Shown here: piece by piece, positions 49,104-63,384 of the stretch | How positions within the stretch are numbered: the first letter of the stretch is position 1 | Layout of the letters: each line of letters starts with the position of its first letter | Assembly (NCBI GenBank): GCA_034509425.1 | Contig: JAVTVJ010000033.1 | Location: 5,143,001-5,207,000 of the forward strand | Source of the DNA: Eopsaltria australis | Lineage: Eukaryota; Chordata; Aves; Passeriformes; Petroicidae | Reading direction: 5' to 3' | Length of the DNA: 64,000 nt | Notes under the pieces: generated by a model | Seen by the model: only the letters and a program-made list of their open reading frames with translations | Databases searched by the model: none | What the model was told of the DNA's origin: nothing | Made by a program: the position numbers and the translations under genes

Positions 49104-52100
49104 CTGCCACAGCCATGGTGTGCTGCTGCAAAACACAAAATAGGGGCATGAAAGGCTGTCAGCAGCCGCACACTGGCCAGCAGGGCCGGGGTGTGTGTGA
49201 TGTGTTTCTGCCACATTCAGGGCTTGTTTTTGGGGTTGTTTTGAGGGGTGGAATGATTATTTTGAGTTAAGTTTCCAGAACAGGTTAGCAGGCACCTCTA
49301 TGGAAACATTTTGCCTCAAAAAGTTGGTACATTAAGTGACTGGTGAAATAGAATGAACCAAATTAGATCAATGCCTCAAATTCATTTTTGAAAGTAAAAA
49401 AGGTATGAGTCTATTTATTTCAATGAAATTCATTGAAATTCAGAATTATTGGAAAGCACCATAATATAAAGAGATCTTATGTGATATACCATATCTGGCA
49501 AGTACGGAACTGACAGGATAAATGACAAAATTTGTCTGTGCAGAGTGTGTCTTCTTCGGTGAGCTGCTGCATTGATTATAAAAGCTGCTGGAACCTGTAA
49601 CTTGCTCCATATAAGTAACATACAGGCAAGCAGCTGATGCGTGAGTAATTTACTTGAATCAGGTCTCTTCATTGCTACATTTCAGCTGGGAAAGAAAATG
49701 CAAAAGTTGTTTGGCACAGCAGAAAGCTCCCTTTGCTGGAGAAAGGCTGTTGGATCCCACTGTTCACATTATTTGATCTTAAAACACTAGAGGGCTGCAC
49801 ACCTTGAAATGTCTGTACAGTTCTACCCTGTTATGCAAGCTGGTTTTCATAGTCTCTTCTGCTTAAACAGACTTCACATTTTGCTTTCCTCTAGTATTGC
49901 CCCCCATGCCCCCAGCTCCCATTCTGCAGTGGCAGAGGTAGAATTACTGCTCCCTCTCAGCTTCAGTCCCACTTGCAGTAAGTAAGCAAAGGGTTTCTTC
50001 TAGAATTTTCTTCCATTTAAAATAAGCATATTGCAGGCCTCTAAAACAGTATCCTCACACTGACTTTATTTCAGGCTTAATTCTGAAGTCACTTAAATGT
50101 AAAAAAGACTCATAAAATGAGAATAAACAATGTCATTAATTTTGTATATGAGACTGATTGAGCTAAGTGAAGCTTCCTGTTTAGCAACAGATTATTTGTT
50201 GTGATAAACTGTCCTTTGTCTCACCTTTGCTGGAGCAGAAGTGAGAATAAAATGACTGTGTAAAGAACTGCAATTATGCCCTCCTCTTTTTTTTCCTCCA
50301 TCCCAAAAAAGGGAAGGAATAGTCAGTCCAAGGGAAGTTGCACATTTTGTATTAGCTATCAGGATTTATCAGATATTTTGTAGCCTCTTCTGTGCTTTTT
50401 GACCCTTACTATAAGAATGTATGAGCATTTTGAGTAAGAAGGTCATGTGGGTTGTAAATAAAATATACATGCAGATCCCTAGTTGCAGGAGAGAATTTGA
50501 AAATATCACTCAGGTGGACTTAAACTGTTCTAAAATCAAAAGGCAAAATAAGCAAATATGAACTTGGTTATTTTTATACTCTGAATGCTCTCTGAGAAGT
50601 CTGGAGTGCTTGAGGTTGCCACTATTTGTTTTTCTTGCCAGCAGATTACTGAATTGTGATCTCTGTTTTGTTGAAGGAAGGTAAAAGCAAATTAAAGTCG
50701 CAGTGGGTCATTTTGAAAGGGGCAGCCATTAAAGACGTTTAGTTCTAGTTCTCTCTGGAAGATGGTTTCTGAGAAAAAAAAATAAAATATATATGGCTTA
50801 AGACTCAGAAAGACAAAGCAAAAATATATTGAGAAGATAAGTATATAAAGCAGGTTTTTCCGGGTAAAGCAATATGTACAATCAGACGAATATAAGGAGA
50901 AGGCATGCAGTTACACAGCTATTGACTTGGGGGAAGAAAGATTCCTGCAGTTTATTTTATTTGTACTGTAGTGATGGAGGTTAGTTATGCATGCTCCCTG
51001 AAACTGGCCCAAGAGCACAGTTTGGAGAGGTGGGGGAAAAGATAGCTTTACATCATAGAAATATTCAGTAATCCATGATGAACAGCTGAAAATGAATGCA
51101 ACAAACCCAAACTTCCCTCTAAAGCAAAAGTACTAGCCAACTAATCTGAGTTCTGGTGTTATTTGAATTTGTATTCACAATGTAATTTCAAATTTTAATT
51201 TAATTTTCAAAATTAATTAAAACACTTGAAGACATTAATAATCAAAACTGAATTTACCAAAATTTTTAAATTCTGTTGAATTAAAATGATTTCTTTCAAT
51301 TTTTCTTACCAGGTATTTTAAATTGTTATTTAGAAATAAAGGATGCATTTAGTTCAAATTCTATGTATTTTAGTCCCATGGGAGTTCATAAATATTTTGC
51401 AAAGTAATACCGAGAAACTTCAAACTATGTATGATCAATAAGGCTCCCAAACCTTGCAGGCACATTATCAACAATAGGTAGTCTAAGTCCCATAACAGAA
51501 GTTAAATCCTTAAAATCACTTCTTTTTTTTTTAATAAGACACAGTGATCTGATTGCTGCGTAGTGGTAAAACTGGAGAAACACAAAATTTATTCAATTAT
51601 TTCATTATTTAATTATTTGACTCTTAAATACTTAAAAAAATGTAATTAGCAGTCTTCTTCATTTAAAGAATGTAAGATGTTCTTCTGGTTACTCTGACCA
51701 ACTCATAAACAATTAGTGTAATAATCCTATTTTCTGTCCCACAACACATGTATCATCCTGTGACTTACCCAGATGTGCAGATGAGATCTTAGGAAGCAAA
51801 GTTATCATGCTCTTACTAATTAAAAACCTGTTCTCAATGGTTAAAATTATGTCACAATTTTACGATAATTCACCTGAAATCGACTAAGTTTCTGATAAGC
51901 AGGATTGGGTTACTTTCAGCTTCTGAGTTTAGACAAGACAGATGAATTTTGATGACAGGTATTTATACTTCTTTTCATAGCCCCTAATTTGATCTCCCTT
52001 TCAGCTCAGTCTTTCAGCTGTGGTGCACATCTCCTGTTCCAAATCTCATCTTTCAAAGGATGTTTAATGAAGCAGTATTTTTTTCACAGCAAACCTCTAA

Positions 52101-55100
52101 CTAGTTTTCCTTCCCTTTCCTCACTTGCCTGAGTGGAAGAACAGTGGACTACTCACACATGAATGTTTACAGTGGAAGATTTGCAATACTGAATATTCAG
52201 AACCTAATCCTCTACCTTTTCATTCATAGTTATCTACAGGAGGAGTGAGTGGAGCAAATATATGTCCCTAAAAACACATGAACCATTTTTCACATGTCCT
52301 CATTTTCATCATCATTTTTATAAACGTAGATCATGTGGGGCCTCCAGACAATCCCTCTTTTCTTTGCCAGCCTGCATTCATCCTAAAACTATTTCTGCCC
52401 TGAACACAAAGATATACACATAAAGTCACATGAAGAGGAAGATGTATGGCTTTGAAGAAAAGATGCAAGAGACCTTTCTCTCTTCCTTCACTCTAATCAC
52501 ACGGAAGCTTCGCTTATCACAGTAACATCTGAAAACAAAGTAATTCAAGTATTTTTAAGGTGTTGAAGTTACTAGGATCGCTGCTTCTGTGGGAACTCTG
52601 TGAATGGAAAAGGTAGAGACTCATGTGAAATGTGCCAAACCTATTCAAACACAACTCTGCAAGAAGTCATCCATTTAGTAATCTCCAGCTAAGACAACAA
52701 AAATAATCAGCCCCTCAGTTTCTTACCTTTTTAAAAGAACAAAATCTTAACAAAATGTACTGGATAAATAATCTATTGCACTGACAACCATTATAGTGCC
52801 TGAAAAAAACAACTTAGCAATAGTATTCCAAGTACCTTCAGAACAAGAAGGCATAACAATTTAATTATTAATTATGCTAATTTACTTACATTCCAACAGA
52901 ATTAAGGATTTGTGAATTTCAATACTATTTTTTTTAAAGTGAATTTTTTGAAACTGGATGAAATCATTAAACAACACAAATGCTAAATCACAGACAGCTT
53001 AATTTTCTGATGTATAATGTAATGGGAAAACCGACAACTGCCAGTTGACCTCTTGTTTCCTCGCTTTCTGTACTGTGATCATTGAGGTGAAACTCTCTGA
53101 CATATTCCTTCAATTTTTCAAAAGCAAGAAAATGAATAAAATACCCTTTCAGTGATCCTGGTATTTAAATAAATGACATTTATAATAAGAATGCACTTTT
53201 GCCTCCACTTTAGAACCTTTTTCAATTTCTTCCAAACAGCCGTTGTTTATGACAAGGAACGAGAGACCATTTCCATTTCCATCTCTGATTCCTGTAGCCA
53301 GGTCACACTGTCACATGCAGAGGGAGAGGGAGAGGGCAGCTCATTCTGCTGCCCAAGTCTTATCTGCAGTAGCCAGTGAGCTGATGGACTGGCACCCAAG
53401 ACCAAGCATCCAGGCCCACCTTGCCTGCATGCAAGCATCCTGTAGCACAGTGACACCTTTAAGAGCAGAGTCTTTTGTTTCTGCACTCAGCTGCATTTGA
53501 TGAGAACAGAGCCAGCGATTCTTTGTGCTAAAATGTTCCAGCATTCACTCCTAGTCAATTGTGCAAAATAGTCAAAGTTGGCTGATCCTCAGGGAGAATG
53601 TAGGACAGCACCAGAGGACCCTTTTGGTGCCTATACTTTTCCCAATGTGCAGTCAAGTTCCGATGCAGGAGAAGGGAACCCTCAGCAGACGCCATCTCTC
53701 ACCTTCAGTTTAGACCTATCAATCTAAAAGTGTTTATTTACCAGGCAGAGAAGGATAACTTTGAAATTAGTTGTGCAGTCTATGCATATTTGTTAACTTA
53801 TGAAACTCTGTTCACCATTTCATTGGGCTATTGATACTAGCTTAGATGAAGTTTATAAATTAATTCAGCCTTTGGATTAGTTTGCATTTTGAGGCTGCTG
53901 GCAACTATATAAAAAATGTACAACAAACCATACAATTTGTCAGCATTACGATCCTATACATCTAGGCACAGCTACTGTGAGTGCCAGTGGCTGTCTAAGA
54001 ATATCTGCATGTTTATTGTTCCCCTCTGAGGCAACAAGCATTGTCTGAAATGAAAGCTCTGTGTCTTGACTGTCCCTTGAGAACTATAATTACAGCTATA
54101 GAGGAATATACCATACCAACTATCAAGCAATTGAAAAAGACTGACAGGCAAATGCATTCTGTGACCATTGCTCTGGTATCAGATCCTCTGAAAGTTGAAA
54201 TGCATAGGCAATGGGCCAATCTAGCCTCAGAGTTAGAGGATTGAATATACCAACATCAATAGAATTATAGCTTTTCATATTGTTCGTGACTTTGGCCCAG
54301 TGCCTTCAAACAGAACCAAAATAAGTACTGAAAAAACAAGCACTGCATTTTCAACGTTGTTAGTTCTAAATAATAACCACAGCTTCTGGCATACAGCTGA
54401 GTGCTTTTGCTAACTAAACAAACCATATCTCCAGATAGAAACCAAAGTCCACAGACTTGTCAGAGAATGGAGGCTCAGGACATTACCAACTAAAATACAG
54501 AGGCAAACATAAATAGAAGAATTGAAAATGCTAAATCATGCTTGAAATTTTATAGCATGTTAGTAATAAAACCCCTTGAGATTTTTCAGAAAATATCTCA
54601 AGCCATCAAGATCCACTCCTAAAAACAAAGACACTTAATGTGAAGAAAATAATATTAACAGCAAGATTATTTCAGATTAAGTTTATATCACAATGTAAAC
54701 TAATTAGGAGCATTTACATTCATTCTTCTCTGGACTCTTTTTTCTGCAGGCAACCACAATAAATTAGTGGTAACCTCTGAAGCCAAAGCAGCCTTATAAT
54801 TTGTTGCAATGGGTTAGGTTTTTACCCTTGGTTCAAATTTATATAATTTTAGGCTCTAAGTGAATTTCATGAGAGACAAAAGATTTTTGACAAATCCAGG
54901 TTCATCTCCTGAGTCAACCTTCTTAAAGGCAAATTCAAATAGTCAAATGTTATATCATCCCACTTTTCCCATATTTGTATTTTAAAAGAAAAGTTACGAA
55001 TTGTTGATTTGCCACTTATTGGTTCACATAGATAATGGAATTGATAAAGAATTTCACTAGTTACCAGTTCAGGTAGTAATAGGTTAAGAATTTTAATTTA

Positions 55101-57593
55101 GACAGAACATATCAGGCATTTAAACAGCTGAAAATGTACTGTCATCCTTAATAAGAACAATCTCCTGTATTTTGTATGACAAATTAATCCTAAATATGGG
55201 CATCATCAGTAATCTCATCACCAACTTTATGAATGAGTTTAACATAAACTCAGCAGATTTCTTCAACATACTAGCAAGAAAATCCCCCAGCACAGTATAG
55301 ATATATTAATCTTATCTGAGTGTGAACCATACAGCTGCACTTTCTCATCAGACGTAAAAGACATCATACTTGGGATGATCTCCTCTATAATTTATCAGTA
55401 ACTGAACATGCAGCAACAGAACTGAGAATATTCCTGGATATACCATAACTGTATTAGTAGTCAATTCATGTGCTTTAAAAAACATCAAAATTGAGGGTGA
55501 AATGTAAGTCAATGTAAAATTAAAATGTAGAAATAGTCTCAATGAAAAATATTACAAGACACTAGAAAAGTTAGTAATTTGCTTTTTTTTTTTTAAATTT
55601 TAATTAGGATTTACAGAATAATGCAGAGACATGGGTTTCCTTCATCTTTACTGTTCCAGTTTTGATCCTACAAAGGAAATATTTTTCCATTTTGAAACAA
55701 GCAATAAAATATTAATACCTAGGAGGAATGTCAATAAAGGTGATATCAGTCATACCTGCAAGATTTTTAAAGAGCTGATCTGATATTTCCAAATCAAAAA
55801 GGAACATAAGAAAAAGGCTATCTCCCTTGTTTTGTAATGCTCCATTAGATTTTGCTCTACTAAACAAGCATTAGTCAGTTTTTGTGATAGAGAAATCTCA
55901 AAAATTAAAACTGTGAGTTAAAGAACTTAAAAAAAAAAGGGCCAGGTCAATATAAGAAGCAGCTATTTGAGGTTAACCAGGCTTGAATAAATCAAGAAAA
56001 CTAATCTAAGCATCTTGAGGGACTTTATTGAAACAAAGTTTAAGAATGAGAGGCTGGCAAAGGACATCAGCAGACACCAGTGATAAGAATTCAGGAGGAC
56101 TACAAAGGAAACTGCTTAGTTGGAACCTCAAAACCCTCCTAATCAATTTTCTCTGCATCACAAGGTGTCCAAGCACTCTTATATTCCATACTCAACAGTC
56201 TTTTCTCTGTTGATTGGCTTAATTCAATGTTTAGGTAACACACAATATCTGACTGATTAACAGCCATATTTTTCAGACAGGAACAGAGAAGAAATTATCT
56301 TTTATAAGGCAGCCTAATATATCCTTCTTTGTTATATCTCTGATCACTAAGGTCTGTTCTTGTTAAAAATTGTTTAGCATTGTGCTTGTGTATGATAATA
56401 GACACAGGGTTACATTTTTTAAGCAACTAGGACTTAATTTGGAATTTTCTTGAAGATTTGGTATTATTTACTGGGTTTCAGTGCTTCCAGCATTTATTGA
56501 ACTAATCACAGTTCCATTATATTTTGACAATGATAAACCAAAAACTATATTTTGATACATTTATGATGCTCTGTAGGCATTCAATAGATTGAAGAGTGGC
56601 AGAACAGAATATAAGATAACTGAAAAGACAAAATACTTGAGCATCATTTTATCATACTAGCTAACCTTCACTACTCTCGTGAAGACAGGAAGAGCAAAGG
56701 TTTTACAATGAAAGCTTGAATGGCTTAGTGACAGCACTTCTCAACAACTCGGCCCTTCATATGGTGTTCTGAGAGCAGACTGACCAACCAGCTCTTTGGA
56801 GAAAAAAAATCCTTTTGAGAACTGGTCCTTTTTAGAAAAAATGTTTCATACTGTTCCAAAATGAGTCAGACCCAATTTTAGCAAACTGTGTCTGGTATTC
56901 TATTCATTGGTGACCTTATTTCAGATGAACACCTGCTCTTCCCTTCCATATTCAGTCTGTTCAAGAGTTACCTGAAAAAGCTGTGATGTCAGCTTCTCAC
57001 AGAAGCTTTTCTCCCTCTGATTGCTCTTTCCTCTTTTACTCTTTGTACCTTGTTGTACTTTAAGATACTTCATAGGTAACAGTAGTGTGTATGTATGTGT
57101 GTGTACACAATATTTTTGTATCTTCTTATTAGCATAGAATGGTCTCAATATTATAATCTGCTGAAAATAGGCCACTTATGAAAGAGGAATAAGAAGGTTC
57201 ACATCCAAGTACTAGCTTCAATTGGCTATTTCACATACTTCTTAGAAATACTGGCTCCCCCAGTCTTGGAATGTTTTTCATTCAGGGAAGTCTCATTTTC
57301 ATCAGTTTTGTTTCTTCCACCATTAAGAGGAATTAGCATGTAAGTTAGCAGAGCTACAATCTTTGCACTCTATTTGCACAAGTATAATTTCCACTACACA
57401 TAAAGTATAAGACTGATTCTCACATTAGCATAAGACAGTAATTTATTTTTCTTGAGTTTTAAGTCTTCTAATAGATAAATCAAAACGGATGCCTAAAATG
57501 GATACCTAAAATAGTCCTCATTTCACTATGGCAAAAGTCCAGCACTGTAAACAAGCTTCAAACTTTCAAAAATTCACCAGTTAGCAGCCCTGT
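49104..57593. other. Long unique AT-rich stretch
   Basis: No gene or repeat family was recognised over 8.5 kb. The first 150 bp, next to the LTR, are GC-rich (cagcagccgcacactggcca, gggccggggtgtgtgtgatg) and show no polypurine tract. That argues against retroviral internal sequence on this side. A gagggagagggagagggc purine run lies near 53321-53338. The frames at 53173-53544 overlap on both strands and look spurious. Confidence 0.55.
57083..57107. repeat. (TG)n-rich microsatellite
   Basis: About twelve TG or TA dinucleotide units with interruptions (gtgtgtatgtatgtgtgtgt). Confidence 0.8.
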
Positions 57594-58153
57594 TTCACAG
57601 AACCATGGAATGGTTGAGAATGGAAGAGACTTCTAGTGTCCATTTAAACCAGTCCCCCATGCTCAAGCAGGGACAAACAGAGCTGGTTACTTTGGGAAAA
57701 ATCTTGATGGATTTTGAATATCTACAAGGCTGGACATCTCTCTTCCAATCTCCCTGGACAGCCTGTCCCTGTGCTTGCTCACCCTCACAGTGAAAAAAAA
57801 CTGTTTCCCCATGTTCATGAGGAACCCCCCATGTTTCAGTTTGTCCCCATTGCCTCTCGCTCTCTCAATGGGAACCACTAAGAAGAATATATTGCTCTGC
57901 TTTGCTCCCCCCCTTTAGGTATTCATAGACCTAAAGGTATTCATAGACCACACCCTAGTGTGGTCTCCACGAGCCTTCTGTTCTCTTTTTTCTGAACAGT
58001 TCCAGATCTCTCTGCCTTTACATCACTGGAGAGGTGCTCAAATCCCCTAAGCATCTTAGTGGCCCTTCACTGGACCCTATATCCATACCTCTCTTATACT
58101 GGGGAGCCCAGAACTTGATACATTACTTCAGGTGTGGCCTTAACAGTACTCGG
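57594..58153 (-). mobile_element. CR1 LINE 3' end fragment, with internal 18-bp tandem duplication
   Basis: The plus strand begins ttcacagaaccatggaatgg, an antisense CR1 tail. It continues with ggaagagacttctagtgtcc, ctccctggacagcctgtccc, tcaccctcacagtgaaaaaa, tttcagtttgtccccattgc, catcttagtggcccttcact, ggggagcccagaacttgata and ttcaggtgtggcctta. About 560 bp of the antisense 3' region is present, making it the longest of the young-type CR1 copies here. Inside it aggtattcatagacc occurs twice with an 18-bp period (57917-57931 and 57935-57949), followed by an accacac/gtgtggt hairpin. The element is 5'-truncated and non-coding. Confidence 0.93.
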
Positions 58154-61144
58154 AAAATATCTAATGCAACAGAATTCATCTCCAAGAATAAGGCTCCTAA
58201 AAATTATGAGTGGAGCCATAAAACTAATCTTTCTTCTGTGTAAGTTTCTACTGTGAAATTTCTACTAACTTACAACTTTATTATTTAACATTGATCAGTC
58301 TTTATTTTTATATTTCTTAGACTATATTTAACTACAAAAATATATTTGTGTTGCCTTTGAGTATGTTTACATTTCATGCCCATTAAAAATGGAAACATTT
58401 ATCTGATTCTGCCTTTCTTTTCATTAATATCTTTAGATAAAGATATATTCAATATACAAATGTGTGTGTGTTTTCTAGAATATTGTATATAGCAACCATT
58501 AGCTTAATTGATATAAGTGCAGCCATGATAACTCACATCAACTAAGAATATGGTCCCCTTTTCCCAGACAAGCTTTCATTCATTCAGCACCACTTTTAAA
58601 CATGCTAGGATTGAATTCCCTGAAAACAGCCAAATTTAGAACAGACAAACATAGGAGCAAATGAGCAAGCTTTCTTGTTTGTCCTTGCTTGCCCTCTCCT
58701 TCACAATATCCTTGACCCAAAATAACCACTCCTAGGCATGAGATTGTAAAATAGTCTGAATGATCATTCAGCTTTTCTTTTATTGTTGTCTGTAGCTAAT
58801 GAATGCACATCAATTTTTAACTCTACAGCAGAAATTGAATTGATTTAATATTAAATTGATAATATATGAGTATAGCAGAGACAGATAAACAGAATTTTGT
58901 GTTTTAAACCATTTAAAAACAGATTTCTTTACTAATTTGTTCTGATGTATTTAGTTGCACTTTCTCTTCACGCTCAGTCATAGTCACATGAAATTCTAAT
59001 TTGCATTAAGATTCTATGGGTTGTCTTGCAGCCATCTGTAAAACCTTGAAGATAACCACAGATAGACTGAAAGAGGAAGTTTCCATGCCACACCTTAAAT
59101 TATTTTATATTATCCATCAAACCGAGGAGCAACTATTAAAGGCTTTTTTTGTCTTTTTGTGGTGATGCTGATGATGGGGATATCATTAAAAGAGAGAAAA
59201 AACAGCCATATATAAGTGAGAGATACACTGCCTAAAGGAAATAACAAATCATCACTTTTTCAAACAACTTAAAGGTGTTTGCTAATATGGTAGCAATCTG
59301 CTGTGAAGTCAAGCTGTAAATAGATTCTTTTGTGTTAGATTTGCATGCACAAGATGTTAATCAGTTCAGAAGCTCAGACATTCATGTTCCCTAGAATTAT
59401 AACAAAATAAAAAGCTCTCTGACATCTCTATAAATGGAAATACTCTGAAAGAATTGGAGAGAGCACTTTGTCTCACTTTTATGTACAGAACATTAGCTAT
59501 CACATATAAAAGATCAAAAACAAAAAGGAAAGCTTAAGTGCTTGGCTAATTATACACTACTGCACAAACTATGTGGACATTGTTTGGCTACATTCCACCT
59601 ACACATAGCTAAAATTCAGCAGCTCAGGAGATGTGATCTACCTCTAAGCATTTGGATTACGAAGCAGACCACCTCTTGTCACAATGTTCCTGTTTGCCAT
59701 CCATCAGGTATATGAATACTTCAGCAGACTCACAGTTAGTGTAAAAAAAAAGGGAAAATAATAAGGATTTCAAAGCTTGTTTCCTTGACCACCCTTCATT
59801 TCTAGGAATAGACACTTCTTATGCCAGTTATCATTGGATTATAAGCAAATCTTTGGATGACAACAGTTTCTATATCCCAGATGCCAAATTGTAGACTCAG
59901 ATACACGGCATGCATCACTGAGGAGCTTAAACAATCAGCTTCTATGCTGCTGTTTTTAATACGTGCAACTATTCCAAAGACAACTGCACTTAAGTTCAGC
60001 TCTGATCCTCTCAACATGTAGAATTCTTAGTCTTATTTTGTATATGAACAAATCAAAGGCCTTGTGTATAGCTATTATGAGATAAATGAGTCTTTCTTTG
60101 AGGTCTGTGCTTACCACATACATGCAACCACTTTTTATAGCATCCCTTCAGTGTATCTGTTGTTGTTATTCATAGTTTTTACTTCAGAGAACATCAATTC
60201 ACTCATATTTCGGAAGAATAGAGCAAGAATGAGCTTTCTTTATGAAGTCATGGCGATTACTATTGTTTTTACATTTTTTTTAAGTAGAGAATGTGTGAAT
60301 TTGGTAAGCTACCTAGAGAAAATCCCCATTTAAAACAAATTAATACCTAAGGCAAAAAGGGGAATGAAAAGATGAAGAGGGGATGTATAAAAGAAGTGCC
60401 TTGGAAGGTGCTACCTCGTCAAGAATCATGAAGAAGTGGGAAAAGAATGCGGATTTATCTTTTGTCAGGTGAAAGCAAGAAAAAGCTGGTACAGAAAGAA
60501 GTCAGGACAAAGCATTTTTTTAACTCAAAAAAAAAGGTTATTCTAAACAGTATTTACTATCATTCTACAGCTTTTCTGAATGTTTTTTACCTCTGCAAAT
60601 CTTAATGCAAATCACCTTACCAATCTTCTCTCTGTAACATTGTCCCTGTCTTCTACAGGTTGCAGACTTTAGGGATTACCCAGGTCTGAAATAATCCTAA
60701 TGACTTGAGTGCAGCTGAAGGATAAATAAATTTGCAAGTAAAGGTCAGATAATCTACAATTTTTCATTCAGTTTTCCACAGGATTACACTGGTATGGGAT
60801 CCTTCTATGTTCCTTTGTAATATATCAGTGAAACTCCAGATTTTGGAAAAAAGAAAAATCTACCATAAACATGGACACCTTATTTTTTTTCCACAAAGAA
60901 ATGCAGGTCACTTTATTCTAGCCCCTCACTCTGCTTTCACAGGGAAATTACAATACAGGACTGTATGACCAAATTTATGTTAGAATTCAACAAGAACCTG
61001 GCAGGCTGAAAAAGTCATACTCACTCCATGACAGTGGAGTTATCACCTTAACTTTGCTTGTAGTAAAGGAAGTGAAGGAGGAAAAATGCCCTATATTCCC
61101 TAGGGCACTCACCCAGGGAAATTTTCACAGGTGTGTTTTGATAA
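58154..61144. other. Unique AT-rich stretch
   Basis: No gene or repeat family was recognised. It contains a short (TG)n near 58461-58472 and scattered A/T runs. Confidence 0.6.
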
Positions 61145-61210
61145 ATGATGATGTAAAGAATGATGGAATCAAGACAAAGACTTCCAGGTCGCCTAGTCCA
61201 GACATCCTTC
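61145..61210 (-). mobile_element. Possible degenerate CR1 3' tail
   Basis: The order aagaatgatggaatcaa, agacttccaggtcgcctag, tccagacatcc parallels the antisense CR1 tail (tagaatcatggaatc...aaagacctcc...atctagtccaaccatc). Only about 65 bp can be followed and it then fades, so it may be chance. Confidence 0.35.
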
Positions 61211-62764
61211 AAGAGTCAGATTGCATCAGGATTTCTCATGTGTCAGTTTGGAGACGGTGGACAGGTCTGTGCCTCAGTCCTTGTTCTGTGCCCTTCCTGT
61301 GAGAATACAGGGGTTCTGCCACAGAATAAGATTAAACATTCAAGGCAAGATAAAGCCATCTTATCCTTAAACAAATGTTCCTTTCAAAAGCTTAATACAA
61401 AGCAGATCTAGAAAGTCTGCAGCTATAATGATTTCATGTTTTGCTGATCCCAGCCTTTTCTACTGAAAGACTTTTTAGTGGTCCCTTGTGGAAAGTTGAG
61501 ATCAGCATTTAAATGCAAGTCTATCTATTTAACATAAGTCCTCAGCAGCCCAGTAATAGTCAGTGATACTGAGAATTTATAAATAGCTATGCATAGATAC
61601 ATATATAAATGAAATGTGTATTACAATTCTTTATGGCTGATGACTGTACATTCCGACTTTTTTCAAAATAACCCAAATTCTTTGGGTTTTTCTTTCTTCT
61701 TTTCTCTATTAATTAAGATGCAAAACTATTTCCTAACAAGATTATTTTTCTTGTTTGAAACATCTCTTTCCACAGACGGTTTGGGACCAATTATAGGCAT
61801 TTCCCATCTCCTTCTAATTTCTATACCTAACATACATTCCTTCCTCTCCTGGGTAACAGGGATGCCACAACACATGTCATGGGGAATACCAGGAAAATGC
61901 TCTATGTGTTTTCTGTCTCTTCAGTAATAATCCTTACCACCTATTTTAATGTGATGGATAATTTTTACTGTAAAGTAAATTAGATTTCTTACAAAAGAAA
62001 AGGAGAAAACTGAAACATAATATAGCAATATAGCTTATGCAACATGCATCCCCTATAGCTGTTATTTTCTTCCTCTTTTCCCTTCTGCAGAAACTCCAGA
62101 CAGCAAAACTCTTCTTAGCAAAAGACTAACAAAATCCTTTCCCTTGTGCTGTGCATCATGCCGGTTAAATCATTTAATACTAAAGAATTTTTTTTTTTCC
62201 ATTGAAAGGCCTTTTGGAAAAGCTGATCAGTGAAAAGGTTTCATGTTCTAAGGTTAAAAGGGCCACTAGCCTGCACATTCAGCTCCTTCTCTTACTTTGT
62301 CATCTAGAGAAACCTGGCTAAGTCAATTTCAGCCTCCCCAAATAAAGTATATCAGACTTGGCGCTTCTGTATCAGCACATTGCAATTTTACTTCCCACTG
62401 TGCGAGTGAAGCAGTGTGAGACCTTGTCAAACCTCATCAGGCAGTGAGCATGAAGATCAGAATCCCCAGCCTTTTAGGGGTTCCAGACCCCTAAAGTCCT
62501 GACTTCAAAGCAGCTCCCCATGCCTCTAGTAGGAACAGCATACACTGGATATCTATGCCTGCAAATTTTTCTTAGCTTTTTTTTAGCCCATGTTTCACTT
62601 AATGCCCTTAATCTCTGTGCATTTCCTGGCCCTTCAGTCAGTCTATGCCTCCTGTCTCATCTGCTGCCTCCTACAACTGCCAGATTTCTGCAAAATTCAG
62701 TTCAGAGTTGATTGTCAAGATCTTCCCAAGCCTTTTACTTCTTCCATGTTCTTTACCTGTGGTT

Positions 62765-62845
62765 GAACACAAGGCATTTAATCTCTCAGCTTTGATTTTT
62801 GTCAACTGTAAGATGGGGAAAATAATCTTTAGTGCTTGCCATGAA
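62765..62845 (+). mobile_element. MIR-like SINE relic
   Basis: The string gcatttaatctctcagcttt followed by ttgtcaactgtaagatgggg and aaaataatctttagtgc closely follows the MIR stretch CACTTAATCTCTCTGAGCCT...CATCTGTAAAATGGGGATAATAAT. Only the central to 3' portion survives. Among the short MIR-like pieces here it has the clearest match. Confidence 0.6.
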
Positions 62846-63351
62846 AGAAGTCAATATTTATCATTGATAACCAGAATGTAAAATCCGCGATATCGCACAT
62901 GGGTCTTCATCTTTCTTCCTTCAAAATCAGTGCAAAGTTCTCATTGACTCAAGGAGAGCAGCATGTAGCCTTTGCTTTTTTATGAACCTTGAAATACTGT
63001 GATGACTGGGATACTAAAGCACTGACAGTCATTGCCTTTTAGATAGATGGTCAGTAGCAGCTACAACTTATCACCACTACTCTCTCAGACAGGAACCAGG
63101 AGAATTAATTCAATTTTGGTTTATCAGAGAGGTAAACTTTTTTTTTCATTAAAAAAAGGTACAACTGTAGAAGTTGTATCTTACTGCATGAATAAACCAG
63201 TTCCTGTTCACACAGCAGTCGCTGCGAGTGTGAACTGGCTTCCATGTAATAAGGACAAAACTTTTATTAACCCATCTGATGCCTCTCAAATTAAATTATT
63301 AGGAAGATTTCAATCTAGCATAATGCCAGTCTGTTCAAATATGGAATCATA

Positions 63352-63384
63352 GTGTGGGGGGGAGGGTGTGGTGTGTGTGTGGGA
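63352..63384. repeat. G/GT-rich simple repeat
   Basis: gtggggggg, gaggg and a (GT)n stretch in tandem, on the plus strand. Several G runs could support a quadruplex, but there is no promoter or gene nearby. Confidence 0.8.
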
